Assembly (NCBI GenBank): GCA_000467715.1
Contig: AJFK01000889.1
Location: forward strand, 1-47,852
Source of the DNA: Hysterium pulicare CBS 123377
Lineage: Eukaryota; Ascomycota; Dothideomycetes; Hysteriales; Hysteriaceae
Reading direction: 5' to 3'
DNA: 47,852 nucleotides
The position numbers were made by a program, and so were the translations under genes. Below are positions 12,375 through 22,430 of this stretch, one piece after another. The notes below the pieces were generated by a model, which did no database searches, had not been told where the DNA came from, and was given only the letters and a program-made list of their open reading frames with translations. The number at the start of each line of letters is the position of its first letter. The stretch's first letter is position 1.

Positions 12375-14085
12375 TTAGACCCGGCACGCTTGTTCACGGG
12401 TTGGGGTTTGTCTACCTCCAGTCACTAGTGCCTAATAAAATCAGCATATGGTCTTCGGAGCTATCATCGAAGACGACTTACACAGGGCACAGATCCAGAT
12501 GCGCATAAAGCACCCAATGCGATAGTCGTTGCCTTCCAGCCAAACTTTTGCTGCAAACCTCCTGCAGCCAGCGGCCCTAAAACGCCTGCCGCAGCAAGCG
12601 AGCAATTCATCAATGAGAAGGAACTTGCATACATGTCGCAATTTTGATTCTTAGACTCTTCGTCTGCTACGAATGAGCACTCGGCACCGAGCGGAGACAA
12701 GAAGAAGATGATTGTAGAGCCTGAATTTATCAACAAGTTTGACCAACACGATGGGATTGACACGCTTACCAGCAAGTGTAAGTAAACCACAAAGTAGGAT
12801 CATCTGGTCTTTCGAATTATGATCTACAAGTCGCAATAAGATCAACGAGGGGGTAGTGAGAAGGAACCCTGTAACGGCGACCCAGCGAGCGCCAACTCGA
12901 TCGGATAATGCTCCCGCAAGAGGACCAGCAAATGCGGGAATTGCAATCGTAAGGAAAAGGAGACCGGCCTGTAGAGATGTCCAATAGAATGTTGAGTTGA
13001 CGAACAGCGGGAGTATAGCACATAAGGATGCGACGATGCATTCATTGATGAAGCAACCGTAAAGAGCGGCAAGAAGTCGGGGAGAGCGGAGCAGAGCGAT
13101 AATCCCAGGTAGTCGTCGTGACCGAGATACTGGCGAAGTCACTTCAGACACATTGGAATGAGAGGTAGCTTGGAAGCTTTGCACGGTGGACAGGCCGCTC
13201 AAAGCTGAAGTTGGCCGAGATCTATCGGCCACACTGATCTGAAGACCCTTTTCCTTCTCTTCCAATCTCTCGGCTGATGTCGCATGCGGGGGAGTGATAG
13301 TAACGGTCCTAGGTAAGCTCCGGTTCCGTTCTTTCATCAATACTCGCAATAAGATATCAATGGCCCCGAGACCCATCATTATCGCAAAAACTGCCATCTT
13401 TCCAGCTTTGTTATAGATGATGCCTCCGAGCAAAGGCGAGATGATGATTCCAATGTTGTTGCAGCTCATAGCTGTACCCATCCATTGCCCCACTTCATCA
13501 CCGTCGACGGTTTCCACCAGCACTGCAAGGCCAACTGTGTATAGTATCGAAGACGAAAAGCCTTGTAGTATCCTACTAATGACTAACATCCAGAAATGGT
13601 TTGCAACTCCGAAGAATATAGTCCCGGTCGTGATGAGAGCGATTCCGACATACCAAGGAATACGCCGATTTCGAGAGCGATCGACGTACCAGGCGCATAG
13701 TGCTGCATACATTTGTTATTCCCATACAAAACAGCCTATATGAGAAAAAGAAGACTTACGTGCGCCAAAGAAGTCAGCCAAAGCAAACGCCGCAATCAAG
13801 AGCGACGTTGACAGCTGTACTAAGCTTAGGTCAGAAAAATGTATCCAAACAGCTAGTAAATATAGTATCATACTGTTATTGTCATCGACGAGTTTCTGGT
13901 TCCGCAGTACAAATGGAAGGACTGGCGCTACAATTCCATAAATAAAGCCATCCTGAAGAGGTTGGTGAGCATATCAGATGGCGAAGGCGGAATATTTGAC
14001 ATACAGTGAACATGGCTGTACATATTGTAATAAGTATGAAAGACTTTGAGCTTCTGTAAATTCGGAGAGATTGAGAGAATGTCAT
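12375..14085 (-). CDS. MFS exporter, DHA1 / vesicular-monoamine-transporter-like
   Basis: Twelve-helix proton antiporter-type transporter of the DHA1 drug/VMAT-like branch, probably a small-molecule exporter. Exons 14085-14005, 13952-13874, 13819-13760, 13702-12770, 12720-12482 and 12431-12375 give 482 aa, all in phase. The splicing restores DGFIYGIVAPVLPFVLR in helix 1, FALADFFGAPLCAWYVDRSR (loop 2-3 motif A) and GALSDRVGARWV (loop 8-9 motif A). Between the halves is a Ser/Thr-rich cytoplasmic loop (about residues 190-250). The last exon adds a short basic tail ending QACRV. The ATG at 14085 is chosen because the out-of-frame ATG just upstream does not splice into the family sequence. Cargo is unknown; neighbouring oxidoreductases do not make a recognisable cluster. 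Confidence 0.9.
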
Positions 14086-15086
14086 CTTTCATGCAAACAC
14101 CAAAAAATTCTGGAATATGGATAACGAAGGTCTCTTGATAAATATTTTGGATTAAGTAGACAAAATTAGGAAACGGAGCAATTGACAAAGGTTGAATGAG
14201 TGCTAGGAAGGTTCCTACAACAGGCAGATTAAAGAATAACCAAAACAAGAGACTCGGAGAACTGGAATTGACGAAAAGGACTCCAACGAGTCCACGTAGA
14301 GAGTACCGAAGCCATCATAGCATTAGCTCCAGGAGCTGAAGCTCAGGCGTAAACAATAACAGCTGAACGCCATGTCTATATCGACAGGATGGCTGACGAA
14401 CAGAGCGCGAGACGCTTGGAAGTTCAGCATGGTGATCTAGACTCACGATACTAGTTTTCGAGTACCTCGACATGAAAGACTTGCGTGGACGTGGAGTGGT
14501 TTAAAGCCACCGGCAGCGCCGAGACGATGGAAAGCTAAAAGCCAAGCGAGCCTTGTGGCTTGAGATGCGGCTGGCGCCCCCTTGCGCTAGCCTGCATTCA
14601 TCTCAAGTCGTCTCCCATTCGATCTTCATCTTTCCTTTCGGAGCAAAACTGAATCTCCGGATGCTAATTCGGGCCTTAGCTTGACGATTTGGACACGAAG
14701 CGTGGCGCCTATACAATATCAACTTAGACTACCAGCCGCCAAGGTCAGCTCGTCCACAGCTTAACATGCTACAGCCACATCGCCAAATTCTGAGCCGGAA
14801 GACTCGAGGGCAAGTCGTTTACCTGTGCACAATGCAGTATGAGAAGCGATATTTCTATCGATTCATTTAGTCATGTTTGCTCTTTGACCTGCGGCTGCCA
14901 CGCGCTGTTGCCGGGGCTGCGAAGCCTTCAGATGGAGAGCATCCAAGCTGTTCTATTTGATCTAGACACTCCCCAATGTAAAGTTGCATAAAATCAATCT
15001 TCCCAGTTCCGAAGTACACTATCAATTCTTCTCCCCTCAAACAGTATTCTCCTTCTTGAACTCTCCTTCCTTTCGAAATCATCAAA
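14086..15086. promoter_or_regulatory. Divergent promoter between MFS exporter and PhyH-like gene
   Basis: A 1-kb gene-free region lies between head-to-head starts. The 110 bp before the ATG at 15087 are pyrimidine-rich. No recognisable ORF or RNA gene was seen. Confidence 0.5.
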
Positions 15087-16167
15087 ATGGCCCCAGCTCT
15101 CCTCCGCAATGATTCCTACGACCTCGAATCTTCTACATCGTCATCTTTCAAGCCCCAAAAGACATCCAGTACCCCAGAAATCTCTCGATTAGACTTCACT
15201 TCGTACGACTCTGAGCAATGCCTTATAAACGACATCATCAAAAGTCTAAAGTTGTCAGGAGGCTGCATCATCCGCAACATGTACCAGCAATCAACCCTCG
15301 ATGACATGGAGTCGGAAATCCGTCCCCACATCCAAGCAACAGGAAAGGCCGATTCCAAACGAGAAGATTTTGTCCCATCATCTACCAAAATGGTGACAGG
15401 TCTGCTTAGCAAGTCCCGCACGTACGCTCTTTCGGTCGTGGGAAACCAAATCTGGCGGAGAGTAACCGAACACTTCCTTACCAGGACGTTGTCGAATTCA
15501 TGGGTGAGTACATGCATTCGTACTCCACATTTATTGAGTGTCGCCGTTCTGACATATTGTGTAGCATGGAACTCAATCTCGAACAAGCACCAGCTTACCT
15601 CAGTTAAGCACCACCGTTACCTTTTCCGTCGGCCCGGGTACGCCAGCCCAAGGGCTCCATCGTGACGACGATATCTACCACACCCAACATCCAGCATCTC
15701 CAGTACATCATCTAGGCCGGGACACCATGCTATGCCTTTTCGTCGCTGGAAAGAAATGTACTCGAGAGAATGGTGCCACACGTCTTGTGCCCGGAAGCCA
15801 TCTATGGGACTTCACCTTGCCACCACCATCCTATGAATCTTCGCCAGAGAAGTTCTCCCATGCGGAAATGAACCCAGGCGATGCCTTCATGATGCTCGGA
15901 GGCGCTTATCATGGAGCGGGGACCAACACAACAGATGATGAGGAGAGGCTTGTGTATGCAGCGTTTGCGACAAGGGGGTATTTGAGGCAAGAAGAGAATC
16001 AATATCTTGCGAATGATTTCGAGAAGATCAAGGAGCTGCCGATCGACCTGCAGAGGTTCGCGGGATTCGGGGCGAGCAAGCCGTATATGGGCTGGGTGGA
16101 GATGGAGGAACCCGTGAGGCTATTGAATGCGGATAGAGATGTGGAAGATGAGGTAGACTTCTGGTGA
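15087..16167 (+). CDS. Phytanoyl-CoA dioxygenase-like Fe(II)/2-oxoglutarate enzyme
   Basis: Non-heme iron oxygenase of the PhyH fold. Exons 15087-15503 and 15565-16167 (61-bp intron) give 339 aa. The first exon ends in Trp139 and the second continues HGTQSRT, restoring the segment that leads into PQLSTTVTFSVGPG. The iron ligands of the facial triad are visible: His171 and Asp173 in GLHRDDD, and His255 in GAYHGAGTN. Arg267 (EERLVYA) is the likely 2-oxoglutarate anchor. ENGATRLVPGSHLWD and RGYLRQEENQYLAN are typical of the fungal PhyH subgroup often found with secondary metabolism. It is followed 640 bp later on the same strand by a short-chain dehydrogenase. Substrate is unknown. The N-terminal 30 residues are Ser-rich and probably disordered. 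Confidence 0.92.
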
Positions 16168-16809
16168 TGGATAATCCCACATCAAAAGCAGCATTATTTG
16201 GAGTTATAAGGGATTTTAAAGCGTACATATAGCAATTGTAATGTAATTTAATATACCATATCATACCTTAGAAACCGTGTCAACTACTCGGAGAGTGTTA
16301 TTGGGATATGTACTTTCCAGGCTTGAACGCTTAAGGAGATCGCAGTACCACGAATAGTGACGCCCGCCGTGTACCGAATGCCACCTGAAAAACATCCTTT
16401 CTTTCAAAGCATCTAACATAGAAGTAAGAATCCGGACAGCGATGGGAACACGAGAGTTGAATGTCGCTATTCCGGAAATCTAACGCTTGCACGAAGCAAG
16501 AGGGGTTTTGTGACCGAGGTTACGAGGCTATCCTCTCGAGCGCATCGACCACTTAGCGCGCTTTGCACCGGCTTCTAGTTTCGGTATATGTTTTCTTATT
16601 GGTTCGGCTATCATTCACTCTGTTAGTAACCGATAATCGGCAACTTCATATATCTTGCAAACCCCATTCAAACTTCGGTGATTTAAGTCATTGATTGCAG
16701 TTTCCCCTTACTTACTTCGCTACTTCGTCTTGCTGAGGTCTCTGTGCATAGTATAGTCGGCGGGGTGAGATCCTTCCAATACCACCACCTCCGCTTGATA
16801 TCCATAATC
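16168..16809. other. Intergenic region between PhyH-like gene and SDR
   Basis: Holds the PhyH-like terminator and the SDR promoter. No coding frame or RNA signature was seen. Confidence 0.6.
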
Positions 16810-17789
16810 ATGGACAACAACTTAGAGGGGCGTTTGGCTTTAATCACAGGAGCATCAGGAGGGTCAGAACCTAGCTCCTTCCGCTCCCCACAAAACCTTA
16901 ACTAAACTCGCTACAGTATAGGCGGAGCATGTGCGCGGGCTCTATACATGCAGCACGTTCACCTAGCTCTAACCTATAATTCCAACGAAGAAAGCGCTAT
17001 AAAGCTTAAAGAAGAGATCGCATCCGAATACAAAGCCACGTACCCTAAAAAGAAGGCTCCATCTATCACACTCCATAAAGTCGACATGACTGATGTCGAC
17101 GAGGTGACTGCCGTTATCGAGACCGTAAGGGAAGCGCATGGCCGTCCTGTGGACATTCTCATCGCGAATGCTGGGTATGCGAAGAGGATACAGGATGTTT
17201 GGTAATTTCCTTTCATCTTCACTACGATTTTCCGTTCGCTATTCTTCAATATCTGTTGCTACGCCTATGACATGTAAGTCTCACACACAACCAGGGATAT
17301 TCCTCTAGAAGAGTTCGAAAAGACCCTAAACATCAACCTCCGCGCCCCCTTCCTCCTCGCAAAAGGCGTCGTCGAAGGCATGAAGGCACAAAAATGGGGC
17401 AGGATCATCTTCGTATCCTCCATCTCCGGGTACGGCGTAGGATTGAACGGATGCCGTACGTTCCCTCCCTCCCCACTTCTCCCATCCTCCCCTACTTACT
17501 TACGAAATCAGACTATGCAGCCTCCAAAGGAGGTCTCACATCAATGATGAAGAATCTCTCGAGTCGTCTAGCGCCTTTCAATATCACTGTCAACGATGTC
17601 TCGCCGGCAATGATCGGAGACACGGGGTTGATACGCAGCGGTGATAGTGTGCCTGGACTGGTTGACAGTATTCCGATGGGGAGATTGGGGACTCCGAAGG
17701 AGGTGGCTAATGTGGTTACGATGTTTTGTGAGACGGGTTATATGACGGGGCAGAGTGTGCTGCTTGCTGGGGGTCTTAATCATAAGTGA
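16810..17789 (+). CDS. Short-chain dehydrogenase/reductase (3-oxoacyl-ACP-reductase-like)
   Basis: Classical SDR that interconverts a keto and a hydroxyl group with NAD(P)H. Exons 16810-16862, 16917-17201, 17295-17455 and 17512-17789 give 258 aa, the normal length. The first intron interrupts the cofactor motif TGASGGIG (residues 13-20); the second splits Trp113. ANAG lies in exon 2, N127 in NINLRAPF, and the catalytic Ser155, Tyr168 and Lys172 (HYAASK, formed across the third intron) are all present. The C terminus GYMTGQSVLLAGGLNHK matches the FabG-type ending. Exon 3 ends in a Gly-rich GYGVGLNGC. The substrate is not inferable; PhyH plus SDR adjacency is compatible with a tailoring pair but does not prove one. 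Confidence 0.93.
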
Positions 17790-18227
17790 TCTGCGGCCTC
17801 GTATCGATGACTTTGAGAGGATTTCGGGGAACGTTGATCTCGATGATTGCCTTCCACTTGTCTAAAGTGGTATCTAGATTAAGTAAAATCGTTAGTGAAC
17901 GTGAGTAAGGTATTCATCAGTGTTTGATCTCAGGTGGGAAATTATTTGATTTGAAGAGATTCATTGAATCGGTCGGGTATAGCGCGATGCTATATAGTGC
18001 AGCTCAAACATCATGCCGATGCGAGTGATACTATTCAAATACTGAAACGCCGTCGCCATGCAAAAAAGAACGAACCCAAACCCAGAATGCTGGATGCCTC
18101 CTGTGTGATGCTTATCTGTGAAAACGCCGTGTCGCAAGTCCAATTTGGACGACTTTTCCCAATTTTCCCTTTATGCTAAAACGGGATTCATGCAATCATT
18201 AACATAACCCGCTCAACCTAATATTGT
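17790..18227. other. Convergent 3' intergenic region
   Basis: Lies between the stop codons of the SDR and the PLC-like gene. Small open frames here have no features. Confidence 0.6.
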
Positions 18228-19319
18228 TTACGAACCAAAGCATATCGCCACGACAACAGCGATGATAACAGCTACTAAGCTTCCACCACCCCTGATTCGG
18301 CCAGCGCTGGAAACGTTCTCCTGCTCTAAGATTGCGCTGCTAACGCTCTTGCGGCCTGTTGCACCAGTGACCCCATTTGCGGCATCCACGCTGGCAATTG
18401 CTGGACCGACGCTGAAGAAATCCACAAGAACATAATTGGGATTTTTGCTGTACAATTTGCTGCAAGTGCTGATTTGTTCACCGAGTGATCCAGAACCAGT
18501 CTGTGCATTGGTAACATTGACGGCGTCGACATCTGGGATCTCAATGCCAAAGAGCTGGGTCGAGTACAAGAAGTGGTTCATTAGGAACATGCGGCCAGAC
18601 TGTTGAGCTTGAGAAGGTTGGTTCTGTAGGGAGGAAGGACGGTCGGGTTGGCAGGAGAAGTTGCTAGGAGATGTGTTGTCGAAGGGGTTTTCGTAGACGT
18701 ATGTGAACTCGTCCATCAGGTAAGGATAGTCAGCCGACTCAGTGAGCGATGCGACGAAAGTGACCAGGCGGGTGTTGCTTGAGATCATGCTCTGAAGCGT
18801 AGGCCAGGTTGATTGAGCAGATCCGTTCGTGGTAGGTGTGTAGCCGTACTTATCGATCCCCGAGCTAGTGAACTGGGCCCCAAGGTCTGAGGCTACAGCA
18901 TTGTCGGAGTTCACAAGGAGGATGGTTACAACGTCATTGGTATTGGCATCGAGCCAGGACTTGATCCCAGATAGCCAGTTCGACAATGTCCCAGCATCCA
19001 AAAGATCACAGGTGGTGTGACAAAGATGCCATTCTGTCTGCCCATTACTGCCGTTCGCCTTGTGGACTTGCGCTGTCAGTAACCGAACTCCAGCAGAAAG
19101 CTGAGTTGTGGAGTTGAAGTATTGGTCCCCGGAAGTGCTGTAGCCGGTGGATTGGTCTCGTACGAAAGCACTGTCGTGGGCCCCAAGGTAGGTTATGTTG
19201 TTGTATGCTTTGCTACAGAGGCTTGGAGAGTTGTTGCAGGCTGTGGAGGACTGTGCTGATGTCGATGGCCATAAAAATGGTAGTATTGAGGCGGTCTGGA
19301 GGAGTGTTTTGAGAAACAT
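18228..19319 (-). CDS. Secreted PI-PLC X-domain-like protein, probably GPI-anchored
   Basis: Single-exon 363-aa protein of the PLC-like TIM-barrel phosphodiesterase family. Residues 1-22 form a signal peptide (hydrophobic core, SAQ cleavage region). The X-domain motif with the first catalytic His is at LGAHDSAF (His48), and WHLCHTTCDLLDAGTL supplies His98 or His101. Cysteine pairs at 28/35 and near 100/105 suggest disulphides. The C terminus has a Ser/Gly region, then a strongly hydrophobic tail (SLVAVIIAVVVAICFGS), the pattern of a GPI signal. The ATG at 19319 is chosen because the few codons upstream depend on a non-ATG start and precede the signal peptide. The protein should sit at the cell surface. 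Whether it cleaves phosphoinositides is not known; many fungal members are uncharacterised. Confidence 0.88.
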   Translation of the reverse strand: MFLKTLLQTASILPFLWPSTSAQSSTACNNSPSLCSKAYNNITYLGAHDSAFVRDQSTGYSTSGDQYFNSTTQLSAGVRLLTAQVHKANGSNGQTEWHLCHTTCDLLDAGTLSNWLSGIKSWLDANTNDVVTILLVNSDNAVASDLGAQFTSSGIDKYGYTPTTNGSAQSTWPTLQSMISSNTRLVTFVASLTESADYPYLMDEFTYVYENPFDNTSPSNFSCQPDRPSSLQNQPSQAQQSGRMFLMNHFLYSTQLFGIEIPDVDAVNVTNAQTGSGSLGEQISTCSKLYSKNPNYVLVDFFSVGPAIASVDAANGVTGATGRKSVSSAILEQENVSSAGRIRGGGSLVAVIIAVVVAICFGS

Positions 19320-20006
19320 GATGGCTATGTTGGAACGAAGGATCACAGGAGGTTGTAGATGAAACGGTGAGTGGCTTTCTTAGGACTAGAAATAGAGAAA
19401 GCGACTGTAGGGATAAGAGGCAAACGATAGATGTCGTCACAACAGCGATAGAATATTCCTGTAGTGGTCCGCCGGGAAAATGCAACTTTTCAGAGAGATG
19501 AGGGGAGGGAAACAAATATGAAATGTACAAGCGTCAGGAATGCAGCTTTCTGTTGAGTAATAAGAGAAGTCTTGGTGGTTGGTACGCCGCATCTGCTGCA
19601 CTGCCCCAGCGACACAAAGCAGTTTCAGTAGTTGTCGTCAGCAAACCCACTCCAGCCTTTCGCGACACGCTGCGGCTCATGTCCGAAACCGAGTGGCCCA
19701 TCGTATTTAGGCTCACTCTAATATTAGACGGACGCCTCTTTCCGGGTGATCGTCTCACAGTTTTGCCATGATAGTGTGACGCACCTGTTGTGTTGAGTGT
19801 GGAATCGCATTTATGGAGTGGCGGAGAGGCAAAGCGCCGGCAATTCTCCAGCCCTACGTCAGCCACCGCCATCACTAAGCTGTGTGCTGCCAAGTCTGTC
19901 AGCCTCCGTAAAACATCTGTTTACAGCCAGCCTCGCAGTTAATTCCCTAATGCTCCACTCGCTTACACGTTCTTTTCCGGCGTTTCTTCTTTTTCATCTC
20001 TCAATC
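19320..20006. promoter_or_regulatory. Divergent promoter region, PLC-like gene and calycin-like gene
   Basis: 687 bp separate two head-to-head start codons. The plus-strand frame is open through 19797-20006 in phase with the calycin-like gene, but its sequence is low in family character, so I start that gene at 20007. Confidence 0.5.
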
Positions 20007-20786
20007 ATGAGCGAACCTACACCGACATTCTCTGCTGAGCCAGGGCCCGAGTCTAAGGAAGCTCCTCCATCCACAGCACCACCACCCCATGCGTCCTCAT
20101 CCACCGAGCCATTCCCCCAAATGTCGGCCGAGTTAGCAGCTAATGGCACGCCCAACGGCACAGTCAACCCTACACACGCAATCACCCTCCGACCACCTTC
20201 CGTCAAGCCCTTTAACAGCTCCTCCGCACATCCAATCCCACCACCTAGCCTCTCGTGGTTAGTAGGCACATGGCACGTAACCCACTCCACCCTTCCCATG
20301 TGGAAGAAGTCGCGGAACGTGCAAATAACATACACCTCTCTTCCCTCCGGTCAAATCGACGACATGGTTACCTACCAGTCCCTCGGTTCTGACAAGATCA
20401 AAAACGTTCACGGTGTCGACAAGCCCGAACAAGTCGCCAAGACTTCAGCTTCTGGAAAGGAAGCCGAAGGCAAGGTCGAACATGAGGGGAATTGGGCATG
20501 GCATTGGCGTGGAAAGGGGTTGTTGATGATCGCTACGACGAGGTGGGAGGTGTTAGGATATGGAGAGGAGGATGGGACGGGGAACAAGTGGGTTGTTACT
20601 TACTTCGCGAAGACGTTGTTCACACCCGCGGGAGTAGACCTGTATAGTGGAGGAAAGGGAGGCTTGAAAAAGGAGACGATCGACGGGATTAAAAAGGCGT
20701 TGGAGGGATTAGGACACGCAGAAGTGGGGAATTTAGCTAAGGAGATTTTTGAAATCAAGATGGATGGGGGACGGGATGGGAAGTAG
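20007..20786 (+). CDS. Uncharacterised fungal protein, possible calycin/lipocalin-like fold
   Basis: Intronless 259-aa protein. Residues 1-85 are Pro/Ser/Thr-rich and disordered. The remainder looks like a small beta-barrel: LSWLVGTWHVTHSTLPMWK is the short G-x-W opening strand typical of calycins, followed by alternating strands (NVQITYTSL, DDMVTYQSLG, WAWHWRGKGLLM, TTRWEVLGYG, KWVVTYFAKTLF) and a C-terminal helical segment. The fold call is by pattern only, and a ligand cannot be named. The ATG at 20007 (MSEPTPTF) is preferred over the in-frame upstream ATG at 19797, because the extra 70 residues read like leader sequence. Predicted to be cytosolic: no signal peptide or membrane segment from this start. 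Confidence 0.75.
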   Translation: MSEPTPTFSAEPGPESKEAPPSTAPPPHASSSTEPFPQMSAELAANGTPNGTVNPTHAITLRPPSVKPFNSSSAHPIPPPSLSWLVGTWHVTHSTLPMWKKSRNVQITYTSLPSGQIDDMVTYQSLGSDKIKNVHGVDKPEQVAKTSASGKEAEGKVEHEGNWAWHWRGKGLLMIATTRWEVLGYGEEDGTGNKWVVTYFAKTLFTPAGVDLYSGGKGGLKKETIDGIKKALEGLGHAEVGNLAKEIFEIKMDGGRDGK

Positions 20787-22430
20787 GAGACAAGAGATGG
20801 AGCCCGAAATATGCCTTGCCAGCAGCGTACTCGGAAGGATACTCAGCAATGCTGCGGTACCAAAACTTAATGCGGAGGAGGGAAGAAGCAAAACATGGAA
20901 ACAAGCAAGTGCACTCAGTAAGAGATGGATGTTATTAATTCAGCGAAGATACCCAGCAAAGATACCCAGCAAAGATACCCAGCAAAGATACCCAAGTCAA
21001 AATGCGCATATAGCAGATACACAGGCCTTAATACATTCGACGCACACTGCTCAAGAATCTTAAAAACAATTGCTAGACATGTTTGTCCCTGTTAAAGACT
21101 GCCCTCTGGCTTTTCATGATCTGAACGCCCCGAAAATAGCAGGGTTGAACCTCCCAAAACCCCCACTTTATGATCGAAAGTACCTAACCCACCGGGAGTC
21201 CATTGTAAAGAAACTTAATATGAAAGAGTGTGCCTGAGACCATTGAAGAGGGTATACGAGGAAACCTATTCCGCTTATTTAGGTTTCGGAAGGCCATGTT
21301 GATTGAATTGTCCTTGCACTTCCGAATATACACACCCAAATACCAACGAACCCATAACGACATGTAATCTTCCATAGCACAAACTTTCTTAAGGGTAGTG
21401 GCGGAGATGAATACCCCAACCCGACGCTTTCAATGACTTAACACCCTTCCCCTAATAATAGCGGCAGTATCCTCTTAGTATGGGTTCGGGTATAGAGAAT
21501 GGAGGACGGTTCAGGTACCAACGCCCTTTGGAACGAATCTTACTTCCCTGGGGAGAATTGACTACAGCATAATTGCAGTGTGAGGCCACAGCTCTCGCCG
21601 ATCTAGGCCCTTCGAAGACATCGTAACGGCCTGCCAGCTTGCGTTATCGGCTCAAGGCCTATGCAGTCCAACGGCGGAGCAAGTCCGAGAAACCCGACTG
21701 TGGGATCCCGAAGCAACTCTCAGGCACGATTGGCTCGCCTGTTCTTGGTATTGCAGCGAAAGGTATGGACATCTTCACCGGATTTCCTAAGAGCATCAAG
21801 GAATGAGTAATGCTTGGCGAAGATGAACGTCCGGCGGAATTGAAGATCAGGATTGAGTCATGGATGCGGTTCGTCTTTTCGACACTCACTTGGGGAGCAA
21901 GTTGCGCGGGAATTCGATCTTGTGATAAGGCAGGTAAGTCCTTTAAATTCCACCACCCGGGGATGAAGTCCTGCTGAGCTGAGTAACTAGGTAGCTGAAC
22001 TTCATAAAATGTGGTTCAGCATCGTGCACTTGTTATGGGGGAGAATCATGAACGCAATTCTCCAGCGTGCAAGTCGATCCAGCATTCATTGGGTCCCAAG
22101 CACTGTATCAGGTTGCGCAGGTAGGGACCCCATGATGCATTCGAATTGGCAGTGCTGTGAATGGACGTATTTCATGCACGATTCTTCAATTGTTGCAAGG
22201 GTCGCGAGGCTGAAGAATGCCTTCTCGTCGTTACATATACTGTAGAGTTTACAGTCTTTCTTCTCCTCAGACAGCACTACCTTTTACCCAGTACCTTCGA
22301 CAGCCTTCGAAATTCGAGAAACTGAGCTGTAAGTACCGCCCACCTGTACATCGTTCTTTGTATTTCTTTTGTAATGCCATGATACTAATTAGGCTTTAGC
22401 CCAACTTCAGGCGACACTCAAGTCGCATCA
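20787..22430. other. 1.6-kb gene-poor region
   Basis: It contains a 13-bp tandem repeat (20942-20993) and otherwise only short frames in all phases. The stretch at 21560-21900 has a more coding-like composition (minus frame 21659-21889), but no family was recognised. It may be unique spacer or a very decayed gene. Confidence 0.55.
20942..20993. repeat. 13-bp tandem repeat, four units
   Basis: Four consecutive units of agcaaagataccc (the first has g for a at position 4), with a final degenerate ccaagtcaaaat boundary. Located 160 bp after the calycin-like stop codon; the unit is not a multiple of three and is not translated. Confidence 0.95.

Noticed and set aside
12122-12397. Separate small gene at the 3' end of the MFS exporter
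   Set aside because: It overlaps the exporter's last exon (12431-12375) in another frame and shows no domain.
8815-19319. Secondary-metabolite gene cluster
   Set aside because: Only tailoring-type enzymes and transporters; no backbone synthase and no pathway regulator within the stretch.
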